A stretch of DNA of 33,912 nucleotides from a virus: positions 1-33,912 of the IMG/VR virus record IMGVR_UViG_3300034104_000607. One strand, written 5' to 3'. A program made the translations under genes and the position numbers. The notes below the pieces were generated by a model. It searched no databases and was not told the DNA's origin. It saw nothing but the letters and a program-made list of their open reading frames with translations. Shown here piece by piece: positions 7,982 to 15,362 of the stretch (position 1 is the first letter of the stretch; each line of letters opens with the position of its first letter).

Positions 7982-9969
7982 TGAGCAATAAACAACAACT
8001 GCTATTGGGTGAAGGTGCTGGTGGCGCTCCAGCAGTCTTCATTGAGGATGTGTTCTCGACTTATCTCTACACCGGCAACGGCTCTACCCAGACGATCACC
8101 AACGGGATTGATCTGTCCACGAAGGGTGGGTTGGTTTGGCTTAAAGCAAGAAACAATGCACAAAACAACTTCATTTCCGATACTGTAATTGGGCGTGGGG
8201 CTTCTCGTTGCACTAACAGCACATCAGCTGATGCGGCAGAAACACTTGGGTCTACTGGAATTCAGAGTTTTAATTCAACTGGCTTTACAGTAAATTTGTA
8301 CAGCAACTTTGGTAGCGGGGCAGCACAAGCTGGTATCAACAACTCTGCTAATAACATGGCCTCATGGACATTCCGCAAGCAGCCGAAGTTCTTTGATGTT
8401 GTGACGTATACGGGCACAGGCTCCAACAGAACCATTGCACACACTCTAGGCTCTGTTCCGGGCTGCATTATTGTTAAACGCACCGACGCAGTTCAAAACT
8501 GGGTGGTTCAACATCGCAGTGCTGGAGGCGGGACTCAACGAGGAATTTTAAATAGCACACTTTTATTTGGGGCCAATGCTTTTTTTTGGAACAACACTGA
8601 CCCAACAAGCACTGTTTTTACAGTGGGAACATCTGACGACACTAACGCTTCAGGTAGCACATACGTTGCCTACCTATTCGCCCATGACGCAGGCGGCTTT
8701 GGCCTGTCTGGTACAGACAATGTGATTTCGTGCGGGAGTTATACGGGGAACGGTAGCGCAACAGGGCCGACAGTCACACTAAGTTATGAGCCGCAATGGC
8801 TGCTGATAAAGCGCACCGACACAACTGGCGACTGGAACCTTATTGACAATATGCGCGGGTTTGTTGCTGGCGGGGCGGATGCAGAGCTTAACCCAAACTC
8901 GACAAATGCCGAAAGCACCGGAACCTTTGTCACGCCCACGGCAACAGGGTTTCAGTTAAACACAACAGACGCTGGTTACAACGCCAACACAGGCACCTAC
9001 ATCTACATAGCCATACGCCGTGGCCCGATGAAAGTGCCGACCAGTGGGACGAGTGTGTTTAGTCCTATTGCTCGTTCGGGTACTAGCGCGACAGCAACTA
9101 TTACTGCTCCCGGTTTTGCACCTGATTCAGTGTGGGTGAAATCCAGAAGTGATGCCTATGGTTGGTATGATTGGGACAAACTAAGAGGTGTCGGAGCCGG
9201 AAGGTTGGCGTTTAATACCACTGGCGCGGAACAGGGTTCTAGCTTCGACATATTTACTGCGTTTACTAATACAGGCTACACATTAGGCCCGGATACAGCA
9301 TCAAGCCAAGTTAATGCATCTGGCTCGACGTATATCAATTATGCACTTGGCCGCGCTCCCGGCTTCTTTGATGTGGTTTGTTATACGGGGACGGGCTCTA
9401 ACACAACGGTAGCACACAACTTGGCAGCAGTGCCTGAGTTAGTGATTGTTAAAGGCCGGTCTGGCGCAACCGCGTGGCAAGTGTACTCAAGCGCATTGGC
9501 AAACACGGAGTATCTTGTACTTAATACAACTGCTGCTAAAGCAACAGGGGCGACTCGCTGGAACAGCACCACGCCAACAAGTACGGTCTTTAGTATTGGA
9601 ACTGCGAGTGAAGTAAATACCTCAACAGCAACCTACGTTGCCTACCTCTTCGCCACAGCCCCCGGCGTGAGCAAAGTCGGCTCTTACACAGGCACCGGAA
9701 CAACGCTTCAGATCAACTGTGGTTTTACTGCTGGCGCAAGGTTCGTTCTCATCAAACGCACCGACTCTACTGGCGACTGGTACGTTTGGGATAGCGCAAG
9801 GGGAATCGTGGCTGGCAATGACAGCTACCTCGTTTTGAACTCTACTGCGGCAGAAGTAACCACAACAGATTGGGTTGATACTCATAGTGCAGGCTTTGAG
9901 TTAAGCAGCGCAGCAGGAAACAATGCTAATATAAATGGAGCAAGTTACATTTTTCTGAGCGTGGCCTGA
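7981..9969 (+). CDS. Tail fibre / receptor-binding protein made of repeated DUF7483-like modules
   Basis: The 662-residue product starts at the ATG that overlaps the previous TAA. An N-terminal segment with FSTYLYTGNGSTQTI and GGLVWLKARN is followed by about four to five repeats of a beta module of roughly 100 residues. Each repeat contains a version of VxxYTGTGSN, then xxxVPxxxIVKRTD, a Trp-containing strand, LNST, and TYVAYLFA or TYIYIAI. This matches repeated modules (DUF7483 type) found in phage and marine viral fibres. The last repeat forms the C-terminus (SGASYIFLSVA-like), typical of a folded tip. The role as a host-recognition fibre is inferred from position and family. Confidence 0.75.
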   Translation: MSNKQQLLLGEGAGGAPAVFIEDVFSTYLYTGNGSTQTITNGIDLSTKGGLVWLKARNNAQNNFISDTVIGRGASRCTNSTSADAAETLGSTGIQSFNSTGFTVNLYSNFGSGAAQAGINNSANNMASWTFRKQPKFFDVVTYTGTGSNRTIAHTLGSVPGCIIVKRTDAVQNWVVQHRSAGGGTQRGILNSTLLFGANAFFWNNTDPTSTVFTVGTSDDTNASGSTYVAYLFAHDAGGFGLSGTDNVISCGSYTGNGSATGPTVTLSYEPQWLLIKRTDTTGDWNLIDNMRGFVAGGADAELNPNSTNAESTGTFVTPTATGFQLNTTDAGYNANTGTYIYIAIRRGPMKVPTSGTSVFSPIARSGTSATATITAPGFAPDSVWVKSRSDAYGWYDWDKLRGVGAGRLAFNTTGAEQGSSFDIFTAFTNTGYTLGPDTASSQVNASGSTYINYALGRAPGFFDVVCYTGTGSNTTVAHNLAAVPELVIVKGRSGATAWQVYSSALANTEYLVLNTTAAKATGATRWNSTTPTSTVFSIGTASEVNTSTATYVAYLFATAPGVSKVGSYTGTGTTLQINCGFTAGARFVLIKRTDSTGDWYVWDSARGIVAGNDSYLVLNSTAAEVTTTDWVDTHSAGFELSSAAGNNANINGASYIFLSVA

Positions 9970-9970
9970 T

Positions 9971-10447
9971 ATGACTAAGGATAAATTCAGACAAGGGTAT
10001 ACCCGCAGCAAGGCAGATTCAAAGCGCAGAGGGATAGAGTTTCTATTCACGTTTGAAGAATGGAAATCTTGGTGGGTTGATACTGGAAAATGGGAACGTC
10101 GTGGCAAGAAATCTGGTTGCTATCAGATGTGCCGCACGAATGATGTTGGCCCTTATGCGGTTTGGAACGTCTACTGCGACACGGTTGAAGCTAATAGCAG
10201 ATTACCTCATGCTGGGACAAAACGCGCTGCTGAATGGGCAGAGAAAATTGGTAATTCATTGCGCGGAAAAGCAAAGTCCGTAGCGCACGCAAAAGCATTA
10301 GCTGCCGCTCAATTAGGTAAACGCTACAAGACTCCAGTTGGAGTATTTGATACCTCCGCTGAGTGTGAAGCAGCAACCGGAGTAAAGCGAGCAACCGTCA
10401 TGTGGCGCTGCAAAAATAACTTTCAGGGCCAATGGGCATACGCATAG
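9971..10447 (+). CDS. Homing-endonuclease-like protein (GPY-x-NV HNH/NUMOD type)
   Basis: The 158-residue basic protein has an N-terminal region with SKRRGIEFLFTFEEWKSWW, a central MCRTNDVGPYAVWNVYCDT segment that resembles the DxGPYxxxN core of phage-borne HNH-type homing endonucleases, and a C-terminal small DNA-binding repeat (about residues 118-156, GVFDTSAECEAATG then WRCKNNFQGQWAY), which looks like the NUMOD/AP2-like ends of such enzymes. It lies between the fibre gene and its assembly chaperone, a usual insertion place for free-standing homing endonuclease genes. Canonical HNH histidines are not clear, so activity is uncertain. Confidence 0.6.
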   Translation: MTKDKFRQGYTRSKADSKRRGIEFLFTFEEWKSWWVDTGKWERRGKKSGCYQMCRTNDVGPYAVWNVYCDTVEANSRLPHAGTKRAAEWAEKIGNSLRGKAKSVAHAKALAAAQLGKRYKTPVGVFDTSAECEAATGVKRATVMWRCKNNFQGQWAYA

Positions 10448-10455
10448 GAGTAACT

Positions 10456-10950
10456 ATGGAAATCAGAATCAGGGCAACAGGTCAGGTACTACTCGACCAC
10501 GAATGGATCAAGTGGGTAGCAACGACCTACGCAAAGTCTATTAGCGCAATGACCGCAGACATATACGACCGCTTCGACTCAGACGCAGTGTTTGAAGGCG
10601 CACAAGCAACGGGTGGGACTGTGTATCAATACTCCCAGCGTGACGGAGTAGAGCAGCAGTCCGATGGCAAGTGGTACACCAAATATATCCTTGGCCCTGT
10701 ATTCGTTGACGGTGAGACTACCGCAGCAGAACAGGAAGCAGCTTACAAAGCCATGAAAGACGCCGAGTTTGCCAAGTCTGCCCGCGACTCGCGTGACACC
10801 CTGTTATCAGAGTGTGACTGGGTGGTGGTAATGTCTCTGGAAGCAGGGCGAGCTATTCCTACTGACCTAGCCACCTATCGCCAAGCACTTCGTGATCTAC
10901 CACAGCAAGATGGCTTCCCCACTGCAATCGTCTGGCCTGTTAAGCCGTAA
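10456..10950 (+). CDS. Tail fibre assembly chaperone-like protein
   Basis: The 164-residue protein ends with the recognisable phage tail assembly chaperone segment (about residues 115-164): RDTLLSECDWVVV, then RQALRDLPQQDGFP and IVWPVKP. This matches the C-terminal domain family of tail fibre assembly proteins (Phage_tail_APC, PF16778 type). The start at 10456 is chosen because TAGGAG lies 6 nt upstream; an upstream in-frame codon at 10432 lies inside the preceding gene. Its position after the two fibre genes supports a role in fibre folding or attachment. Confidence 0.75.
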   Translation: MEIRIRATGQVLLDHEWIKWVATTYAKSISAMTADIYDRFDSDAVFEGAQATGGTVYQYSQRDGVEQQSDGKWYTKYILGPVFVDGETTAAEQEAAYKAMKDAEFAKSARDSRDTLLSECDWVVVMSLEAGRAIPTDLATYRQALRDLPQQDGFPTAIVWPVKP

Positions 10951-10960
10951 GGAATAGATC

Positions 10961-11203
10961 ATGGAAATCGAAGAAGGCACTCTCCGTCAAATAATCCGCG
11001 AGGAGATGAAGTCAGTCCTGAAAGAAATAGGTTTGCATGATGATGACGCTGGAACCGATGTACGCGACTTGCGTAGTCTTATTACCGACTGGCGTGGCAT
11101 GAAGAAAACCATCTGGCACACCGTGGCTCGTGCTGGAACCATGTTTGTGCTTGGCCTGCTCATGCTTGGTGCGTGGACTAAGATTAGCGGGGACGGTGAA
11201 TGA
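10961..11203 (+). CDS. Small membrane protein, DUF6127-like, lysis region
   Basis: The 80-residue product has a charged N-terminal helix (IRQIIREEMKS-like), a conserved DVRDLRSLITDWRGMK segment and one transmembrane helix near the C-terminus (about residues 57-73, AGTMFVLGLLMLGAW). This resembles DUF6127 phage proteins that sit before lysis genes. It could be a holin partner or antiholin; function is inferred only from topology and from the following holin and lysozyme genes. Confidence 0.65.
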   Translation: MEIEEGTLRQIIREEMKSVLKEIGLHDDDAGTDVRDLRSLITDWRGMKKTIWHTVARAGTMFVLGLLMLGAWTKISGDGE

Positions 11204-11204
11204 G

Positions 11205-11681
11205 ATGCTTGATCCAATCACAGCCTTCGCTACTGCTTCTGCTGCTTTTAATTTTGTAAAAAAGGCAGTCGAAGCTGGCCGTGAGATTGAGGACGTAGGC
11301 TCGCAGCTGGGGACGTGGTTCGGTGCCTGCGCTGATCTGAAGCAGCACGAAGAAGAATCCCGAGATCCTCCGCTGTTCAAAAAGCTGTTGAGCAAGGGTT
11401 CCGTTGAGCAAGAGGCAATGGAAAACTTAATGCGTAGGAAGAAGATCGAACAGCAAGAGAAGGAACTTAGGGAACTTATTGTCTACCGCTTTGGCGTTGA
11501 TTCGTACCGCGAGATGATGGAGGAGCGCAGGCAGCTAAAGGAAGGCCGTGAGCGCAGAGTCATGCTTCAGGGCAGGCGTAGGGCCAAGGCTATTCAGAAT
11601 GCAATCGCTGTTGTGTTGATTGTAATTATTTTCGCAGTACCTGTTGCTGTATCCATGTGGCTATTTGGGAAGACTGACTAA
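11205..11681 (+). CDS. Coiled-coil membrane protein of the lysis region, unknown function
   Basis: From the ATG at 11205, directly after the previous stop, the product has 159 residues. It begins with a small Ala-rich segment (TAFATASAAFNFVKKAVEAG), continues with a highly charged helical region (about 65-125, many Glu, Lys and Arg, e.g. MRRKKIEQQEKEL) and ends with one transmembrane helix (about 135-155, AIAVVLIVIIFAVPVAV). There is no lipobox, so it is not an obvious spanin, although a C-terminally anchored coiled coil in a lysis cassette invites that idea. It overlaps the holin gene by 1 nt. Confidence 0.65.
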   Translation: MLDPITAFATASAAFNFVKKAVEAGREIEDVGSQLGTWFGACADLKQHEEESRDPPLFKKLLSKGSVEQEAMENLMRRKKIEQQEKELRELIVYRFGVDSYREMMEERRQLKEGRERRVMLQGRRRAKAIQNAIAVVLIVIIFAVPVAVSMWLFGKTD

Positions 11682-12163
11682 TGCTGACTCTACTCTCTAC
11701 TATCATTTCATTCCTCGCCGGTGGTCTTCCTAAACTTCTGGATTTCTTCCAAGACAAGCAAGACAAGAAGCACGAACTCCTGTTGTTACAGGCTGCGAAA
11801 GAACGTGAACTTGAGATGGCCGAGCGTGGTTACATTGCTCAGGCTAAGATGGAGGAGATCAAGAACGAGGCCATATTTGTACAGACGGCAGCCTCTCAAC
11901 AAGCAGCCCTGCTCAACCATGACATCGAGATAGGTAAGGGTGCATCCACTTGGGTAATCAACCTACGCGCCCTTGTACGACCTCTCATCACATATGGCAT
12001 GTTCCTCCTGCTCTGCGCCGTAGATGGATTTGGTTTCTACTATGCCATCGAGACCGGGGTAGCCTTCCAAGACGCAATGGCGCTTTTGTGGGATGAGGAG
12101 ACTCAGATCATCTGGAGTTCCATCGTGGCGTTTCACTTTGGTTCGCAAGCATTCAAAAAATGA
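11681..12163 (+). CDS. Holin, three-transmembrane type
   Basis: The 160-residue protein has an N-terminal hydrophobic segment (about 2-18, LTLLSTIISFLAGGLPKLL), a long charged helix (25-85) and two further hydrophobic segments (about 100-122, LITYGMFLLLCAVDGFGFYY, and about 142-157). The motif LRALVRPLITYGMFLLL with R-P-x-x-TY is typical of GTA_holin_3TM-like phage holins. The endolysin starts in its last codons (ATGA overlap at 12160-12163). It would form pores in the inner membrane to let the signal-less lysozyme reach the cell wall. Confidence 0.75.
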   Translation: MLTLLSTIISFLAGGLPKLLDFFQDKQDKKHELLLLQAAKERELEMAERGYIAQAKMEEIKNEAIFVQTAASQQAALLNHDIEIGKGASTWVINLRALVRPLITYGMFLLLCAVDGFGFYYAIETGVAFQDAMALLWDEETQIIWSSIVAFHFGSQAFKK

Positions 12164-12639
12164 AGACATCTGACTTTGCTGTCGAGATGATTAAGCACCA
12201 CGAAGGAGTCAGGCTCAAAGCATACAGATGCCCTGCCCTGCTTTGGACGATTGGTGTAGGTCATGTACTTTACCCGCAACAAGCAAAGCTCAAGATGGAA
12301 GAACGGAAAGCCTTTCCACTTAACCCAGAGCATGACAGGCAGTGGACAGAAGGGGGAATAGATGCAATTTTTCGGAGCGATCTTACTCGGTTTGAGAGCG
12401 GTATACTTAGACTGTGCCCTCGCTCTATTGATAGCCAAGCACAGTTTGACGCTCTGGTTTCCTTCAGCTTCAACGTGGGCCTCGGAAATCTGCAATCGAG
12501 TACTCTGCGGATGAAGTACAACCGAGGCGAGATCGAAGGAGCTGCTGACGAATTCCTCAAGTGGGTTCGCGGTGGTGGCCGAGTGCTTCCGGGCTTAGTT
12601 AAACGCAGGTCAGACGAACGCTCACTTTTCCTAAAATAA
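12160..12639 (+). CDS. Endolysin, GH24 phage lysozyme with E-C-T active site
   Basis: The 159-residue protein is a GH24 muramidase: HHEGVRLKAY with catalytic Glu15, then WTIGVGH, QFDALVSFSFNVG and VKRR near the C-terminus. In T4 lysozyme the triad is E11-D20-T26; here the same spacings give E15-C24-T30, a cysteine replacing the aspartate, as in the triad of phage P1 Lyz. There is no signal peptide or SAR segment, so export should depend on the holin just upstream. It is the last gene before the early promoter region at 12.64 kb. Confidence 0.9.
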   Translation: MKTSDFAVEMIKHHEGVRLKAYRCPALLWTIGVGHVLYPQQAKLKMEERKAFPLNPEHDRQWTEGGIDAIFRSDLTRFESGILRLCPRSIDSQAQFDALVSFSFNVGLGNLQSSTLRMKYNRGEIEGAADEFLKWVRGGGRVLPGLVKRRSDERSLFLK

Positions 12640-12643
12640 CCGC

Positions 12644-12673
12644 TTTACTTCTCTAAACTCCCTGCTTTATACT
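12644..12673 (+). promoter_or_regulatory. Candidate sigma70-like promoter for the recombination operon
   Basis: In the 72-nt gap after the lysozyme, TTTACT (12644-12649) and TATACT (12668-12673) are 18 nt apart, matching the -35 and -10 elements at 4/6 and 5/6 positions. The region shares the pattern CTTTAC, CTAAAC, CTTTA with the gap at 15970-15999 at almost the same spacing. It would start transcription about 30 nt upstream of the DUF1071 gene. Confidence 0.6.
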
Positions 12674-12711
12674 GCGCCCTGTGCAATTCAGCACATCAAG
12701 GGCTAATAACA

Positions 12712-13281
12712 ATGAATTACAAAGATATTTGGCAGAAACTCTCTGCCATTGATTGTTCCGCGCACGTTGAAAAGAAAAATTCCATGAATTACCTGAGTTG
12801 GGCATGGGCATGGGGTGTCTTGATGGAGCATTACCCGGAAGCCCAGTATTCTTTTGACGCTCCGCAGGTCTTTCCTGACCAGACCCAGATGGTGTTTTGT
12901 ACTGTCAACATCGGTGAATGCTCTCGCCGGATGTGGTTGCCGGTGATGGATCATCGGAATAAGGCGCTGGTCGGGCCGGATTCTTTCGCTATCAATACCG
13001 CCATGATGCGCTGTCTGGTGAAGTGCTTGGCTCTGTATGGGCTTGGTCATTACATCTACGCTGGGGAGGATTTGCCTCAGTCAGAACTGGATCGCCTTTA
13101 TTCCCCGATCACTGAAGATCAATCTAAACAACTTCACGGGATGATTGCTTGTCTGGATGGCGACATTGATATGACTGCATTCCTCAAGTTCTTCGGTATC
13201 TCAGTGTTGTCTAACCTGAAGCAATCCGACTTCCAGAAGGCCAAGCTGGCTCTGGAAAAGAAGCTGGGAGCCAAGGCATGA
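12712..13281 (+). CDS. Single-strand annealing recombinase, DUF1071 (Sak-type)
   Basis: The 189-residue protein shows the DUF1071 signature: YKDIWQKLSAIDCSAHVEKK, NYLSWAWAWGVL, and FAINTAMMRCLVKCLALYGLGHYIYAGEDLP (pattern about residues 82-118). Members of this family are phage annealing proteins, analogous to Sak/RecT/Erf, that pair complementary single strands. The C-terminal part (about 130-185) is less conserved. The next gene, overlapping by 4 nt, is a YqaJ-type exonuclease, giving the usual exonuclease-annealase pair for recombination-dependent replication and end repair. Confidence 0.85.
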   Translation: MNYKDIWQKLSAIDCSAHVEKKNSMNYLSWAWAWGVLMEHYPEAQYSFDAPQVFPDQTQMVFCTVNIGECSRRMWLPVMDHRNKALVGPDSFAINTAMMRCLVKCLALYGLGHYIYAGEDLPQSELDRLYSPITEDQSKQLHGMIACLDGDIDMTAFLKFFGISVLSNLKQSDFQKAKLALEKKLGAKA

Positions 13282-13868
13282 GAATAATCAACGTCCCACA
13301 ACGCAGCCCAGAGTGGTTCGCAGCCCGATTGGGCGTGCCCAGTGCCAGCAACTTTGCGAAGGTAATCACTCCCGGCGGGAAGAAATCAACTCAAGTTGAG
13401 GGGTACTTGAATCGACTTGTCGCTGACATTCTCACTGGTCGATCAGAGCAGCAGGAACCGAACGAAGCAATGCAAAGGGGAACTGACTTGGAACCTGAAG
13501 CAAGAGCCTACTATGAACTGATCGCAGGGCCGGTGGAGGAAGTGGGTTTCTGTATCCACGATGACGGCTTTGGCTGTTCTCCAGATGGGGTGGTGGGTGA
13601 TGGTCTGCTGGAGATCAAATGCCCACTGGCCCATACACACGTTGAATACTTGAGAGAGGGAGTTATTCCATCGATCTACATTCCGCAGGTACAAGGCCAG
13701 ATGCTCGTGATGGACAAAAAGTGGTGCGACTTCCTTTCCTACCATCCCGACATGAAACCGCTACTGGTAAGGGTGGAGAGAGACGAGAAGTTCTGTAACA
13801 CACTTCACGAAGCACTCAAGGAACTGGTGGAGAACATAAAAACCAACGTGGAGGCATTCAAAAAATGA
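13278..13868 (+). CDS. YqaJ / lambda exonuclease-like recombination nuclease
   Basis: The 196-residue protein has the complete YqaJ-type PD-(D/E)XK core: QRSPEWFAARLGVPSAS at residues 8-24, the GTDLEPEA helix with Glu72/Glu74, SPDGVVGDG with Asp103, and LEIKCP with Glu112 and Lys114 as the metal-binding E-x-K. A QVQGQMLV helix follows. It would resect DNA ends 5' to 3' and hand the strand to the DUF1071 annealase encoded just upstream. It overlaps both neighbours by 4 nt, so the three genes are translationally linked. Confidence 0.9.
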   Translation: MRIINVPQRSPEWFAARLGVPSASNFAKVITPGGKKSTQVEGYLNRLVADILTGRSEQQEPNEAMQRGTDLEPEARAYYELIAGPVEEVGFCIHDDGFGCSPDGVVGDGLLEIKCPLAHTHVEYLREGVIPSIYIPQVQGQMLVMDKKWCDFLSYHPDMKPLLVRVERDEKFCNTLHEALKELVENIKTNVEAFKK

Positions 13869-14023
13869 GCATGTTGGAATTGATGTATAAGGAGTGGTTT
13901 GGAGTTGAGTTCAGGGAAGAACCGGAAGAAATAAGGCATCTGGTAGGAGAGGTCTGGAACATGGCTCTCCAATCCGTAAACAGGCAAGTAATTTTAATTT
14001 CATACGACAATGAGGTGATCTAA
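13865..14023 (+). CDS. Small hypothetical protein in the recombination operon
   Basis: A 52-residue ORF starting MSMLELMYKEWFGVEF, with ATGA overlap to the exonuclease stop and a one-nt overlap with the SSB-like gene. The sequence is acidic in the first half (EFREEPEEIRHL) and helical. The perfect operon spacing argues for a real gene. Family not recognised. Confidence 0.7.
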   Translation: MSMLELMYKEWFGVEFREEPEEIRHLVGEVWNMALQSVNRQVILISYDNEVI

Positions 14024-14268
14024 TGAGCTACGACAACAATAACACGGGCGCAATCTGGGGTAACAAAGACAGGAAGACTGATAAACACCCTACTCATACC
14101 GGATCTTTGAACGTGGAGGGAGTTGAGTATCGAGTAAGTGCTTGGGTGGGTGATAAGAGCAAGAACCAGCCGAGTCTTAGTTTCAAAATACAAAAGAAAG
14201 AACCGAAGCAGTCTAAACCCCCTGCTGCTCCGGCAGAAACCTTCGACCCTGATTCCATCCCATTTTAA
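14023..14268 (+). CDS. SSB-like single-strand DNA binding protein with an SSB-type C-terminal tip
   Basis: The 81-residue product has a compact beta domain (NTGAIWGNKDRKTDKHPTHTG, then VEGVEYRVSAWVGD and PSLSFKIQKKE) seen in small phage proteins with an OB-like fold, followed by a Pro/Lys-rich linker and the C-terminus DPDSIPF (residues 75-81). Bacterial SSB ends in an acidic DDDIPF tip that recruits RecQ, RecO, exonuclease I and primase; the match in sequence and position is clear. With exonuclease and annealase upstream, a role in coating single strands and recruiting host factors is likely. The OB fold itself is inferred. Confidence 0.7.
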   Translation: MSYDNNNTGAIWGNKDRKTDKHPTHTGSLNVEGVEYRVSAWVGDKSKNQPSLSFKIQKKEPKQSKPPAAPAETFDPDSIPF

Positions 14269-14278
14269 AGGATACCTT

Positions 14279-14485
14279 ATGCACCTTGGTCAACAGCTTC
14301 GAAAGTACATCGAAAAGAACTACTCTACTAAAAGTGACTTTGCTCGCGCCATTGATTGCAGTCCGCAGTTGCTGCACTCCTACATGCGTAGGGAGAACAT
14401 CAAGTATTCCACGATCACCCGAATCGCTCGCAAGATGGGCATGGAGGCAGCAGACCTTATGGCTTTGCTGAGTGCCTGTGAGTGA
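14279..14485 (+). CDS. Small helix-turn-helix DNA-binding protein (Cro/XRE-like)
   Basis: The 68-residue protein contains a five-helix HTH: LGQQLRKYIEKNYSTKSDFARAIDCSPQLLHSYMRR, with SDFARAIDCSPQLLHSYM as the likely helix-turn-helix (about residues 19-36). It ends shortly after MGMEAADLMALL. The start at 14279 follows AAAGGATACC; upstream in-frame sequence lies in the SSB-like gene. No divergent repressor gene is near, so it is more like a solo transcriptional regulator than half of a lysis-lysogeny switch. Confidence 0.75.
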   Translation: MHLGQQLRKYIEKNYSTKSDFARAIDCSPQLLHSYMRRENIKYSTITRIARKMGMEAADLMALLSACE

Positions 14486-14897
14486 GGGCTTTTCGTGGAT
14501 AGTGAACAGTGATTTTGCTCTGAAGCAGTTCATTGCCTTTGCGGAGGAGCATTACAACAAACACAAGTATGTCATTTTTACATGGAGGCACGGAAAGCAG
14601 CGGACACCCAAGCAGAATTCCAGTCTGCATGTGTATCTCAAGGAAGTGTCAAAAGCACTGAACGATGCCGGGTATGACATGAAGAAAGTGATGAAACCTG
14701 AAGTTGAAATACCGTGGGACGATGATGGGCTGATGGCTAAAGAGCATCTGTGGCGTCCGATTCAAAAGATCATGTTGGACAAGGAATCCACTACAGAACC
14801 TGAAAGGGGTGACTACACGAAAGTGTACGAGGTCTTGAATCGTCACCTTTCAGCGAAGTTCGGTATCTCAGTACCGTGGCCTGTAAATGAAAAATAA
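14472..14897 (+). CDS. NinB-like recombination protein
   Basis: Up to 141 residues depending on the start. The conserved part is WRHGKQRTPKQNSSLHVYLK, followed by KEHLWRPIQKIM and VYEVLNRHLSAKFGISV, a pattern of the NinB (lambda Orf-like) type that helps RecA or annealases load on SSB-covered DNA. No ATG fits; GTG codons at 14472, 14478 and 14502 are in frame, and the ribosome binding site does not decide between them. Position next to an exonuclease, annealase, SSB-like protein and NinG agrees with the recombination role. The family call is moderate: only the RT-x-x-QN core is strongly suggestive. Confidence 0.55.
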   Translation: MPVSEGFSWIVNSDFALKQFIAFAEEHYNKHKYVIFTWRHGKQRTPKQNSSLHVYLKEVSKALNDAGYDMKKVMKPEVEIPWDDDGLMAKEHLWRPIQKIMLDKESTTEPERGDYTKVYEVLNRHLSAKFGISVPWPVNEK

Positions 14898-14908
14898 ACG
14901 AGGGCATC

Positions 14909-15208
14909 ATGAAAAAAAGCAAAAGCGTACAACTGACCGAATCAGCACAACCTGAATATGTAAACATTTGCATCCGAAGCAGAATCGGCAGGTACTTATG
15001 TCGAGATTGGAAATTTAGAAACGACATAAAAAAAGCCCGTGAATATGGATCTGTTCGTAGTTGTATAACCGCAGTCGCACAAATGAAACCAGAAGTAAGA
15101 CAGGATTTGCTTAATCGTGGCGCTCACATAGAAATGACAGTGCGAAGCCAGATCACGCTTCCGCCTTCTGCATTTAATTCTGCAAGCAAATCAAATGAAC
15201 CAGATTGA
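14909..15208 (+). CDS. Hypothetical basic protein
   Basis: A 99-residue basic protein starting MKKSKSVQLTESAQ. It has a predicted strand-helix region (VNICIRSRIGRYLC then WKFRNDIKKAREYG) and a C-terminal Ser-rich tail. It lies 11 nt after the NinB-like gene and overlaps the Rmf/CrpP-like gene by 14 nt. No family recognised; probably binds nucleic acid judging by charge only. Confidence 0.65.
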   Translation: MKKSKSVQLTESAQPEYVNICIRSRIGRYLCRDWKFRNDIKKAREYGSVRSCITAVAQMKPEVRQDLLNRGAHIEMTVRSQITLPPSAFNSASKSNEPD

Positions 15209-15362
15209 ATCGCAGATGTATGATCTCGGAAGGCAGGCTAGGAAAGCTGCTTTCCCGATTGAGGCTTGTAACTTGTCTATGCTCGACTGGAAAAGATCAT
15301 GGTGGGTTGCTGGCTGGCATGACGAGGACATCGAAACCAAGGCAAAAGATGGCGAACAGTAA
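15195..15362 (+). CDS. Small Rmf/CrpP-fold-like protein
   Basis: The 55-residue ORF encodes YDLGRQARKAAFPIEACN, then a W-x5-WVAGWHDED segment. This is the layout of ribosome modulation factor and its CrpP-like relatives (G-x-x-A-x5 then C, then W-x2-GW-x-D/E). Phage members of this group are common and mostly uncharacterised. It overlaps the preceding gene by 14 nt and the NinG start by 14 nt. Whether it touches ribosomes or modifies small molecules is unknown. Confidence 0.6.
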   Translation: MNQIESQMYDLGRQARKAAFPIEACNLSMLDWKRSWWVAGWHDEDIETKAKDGEQ

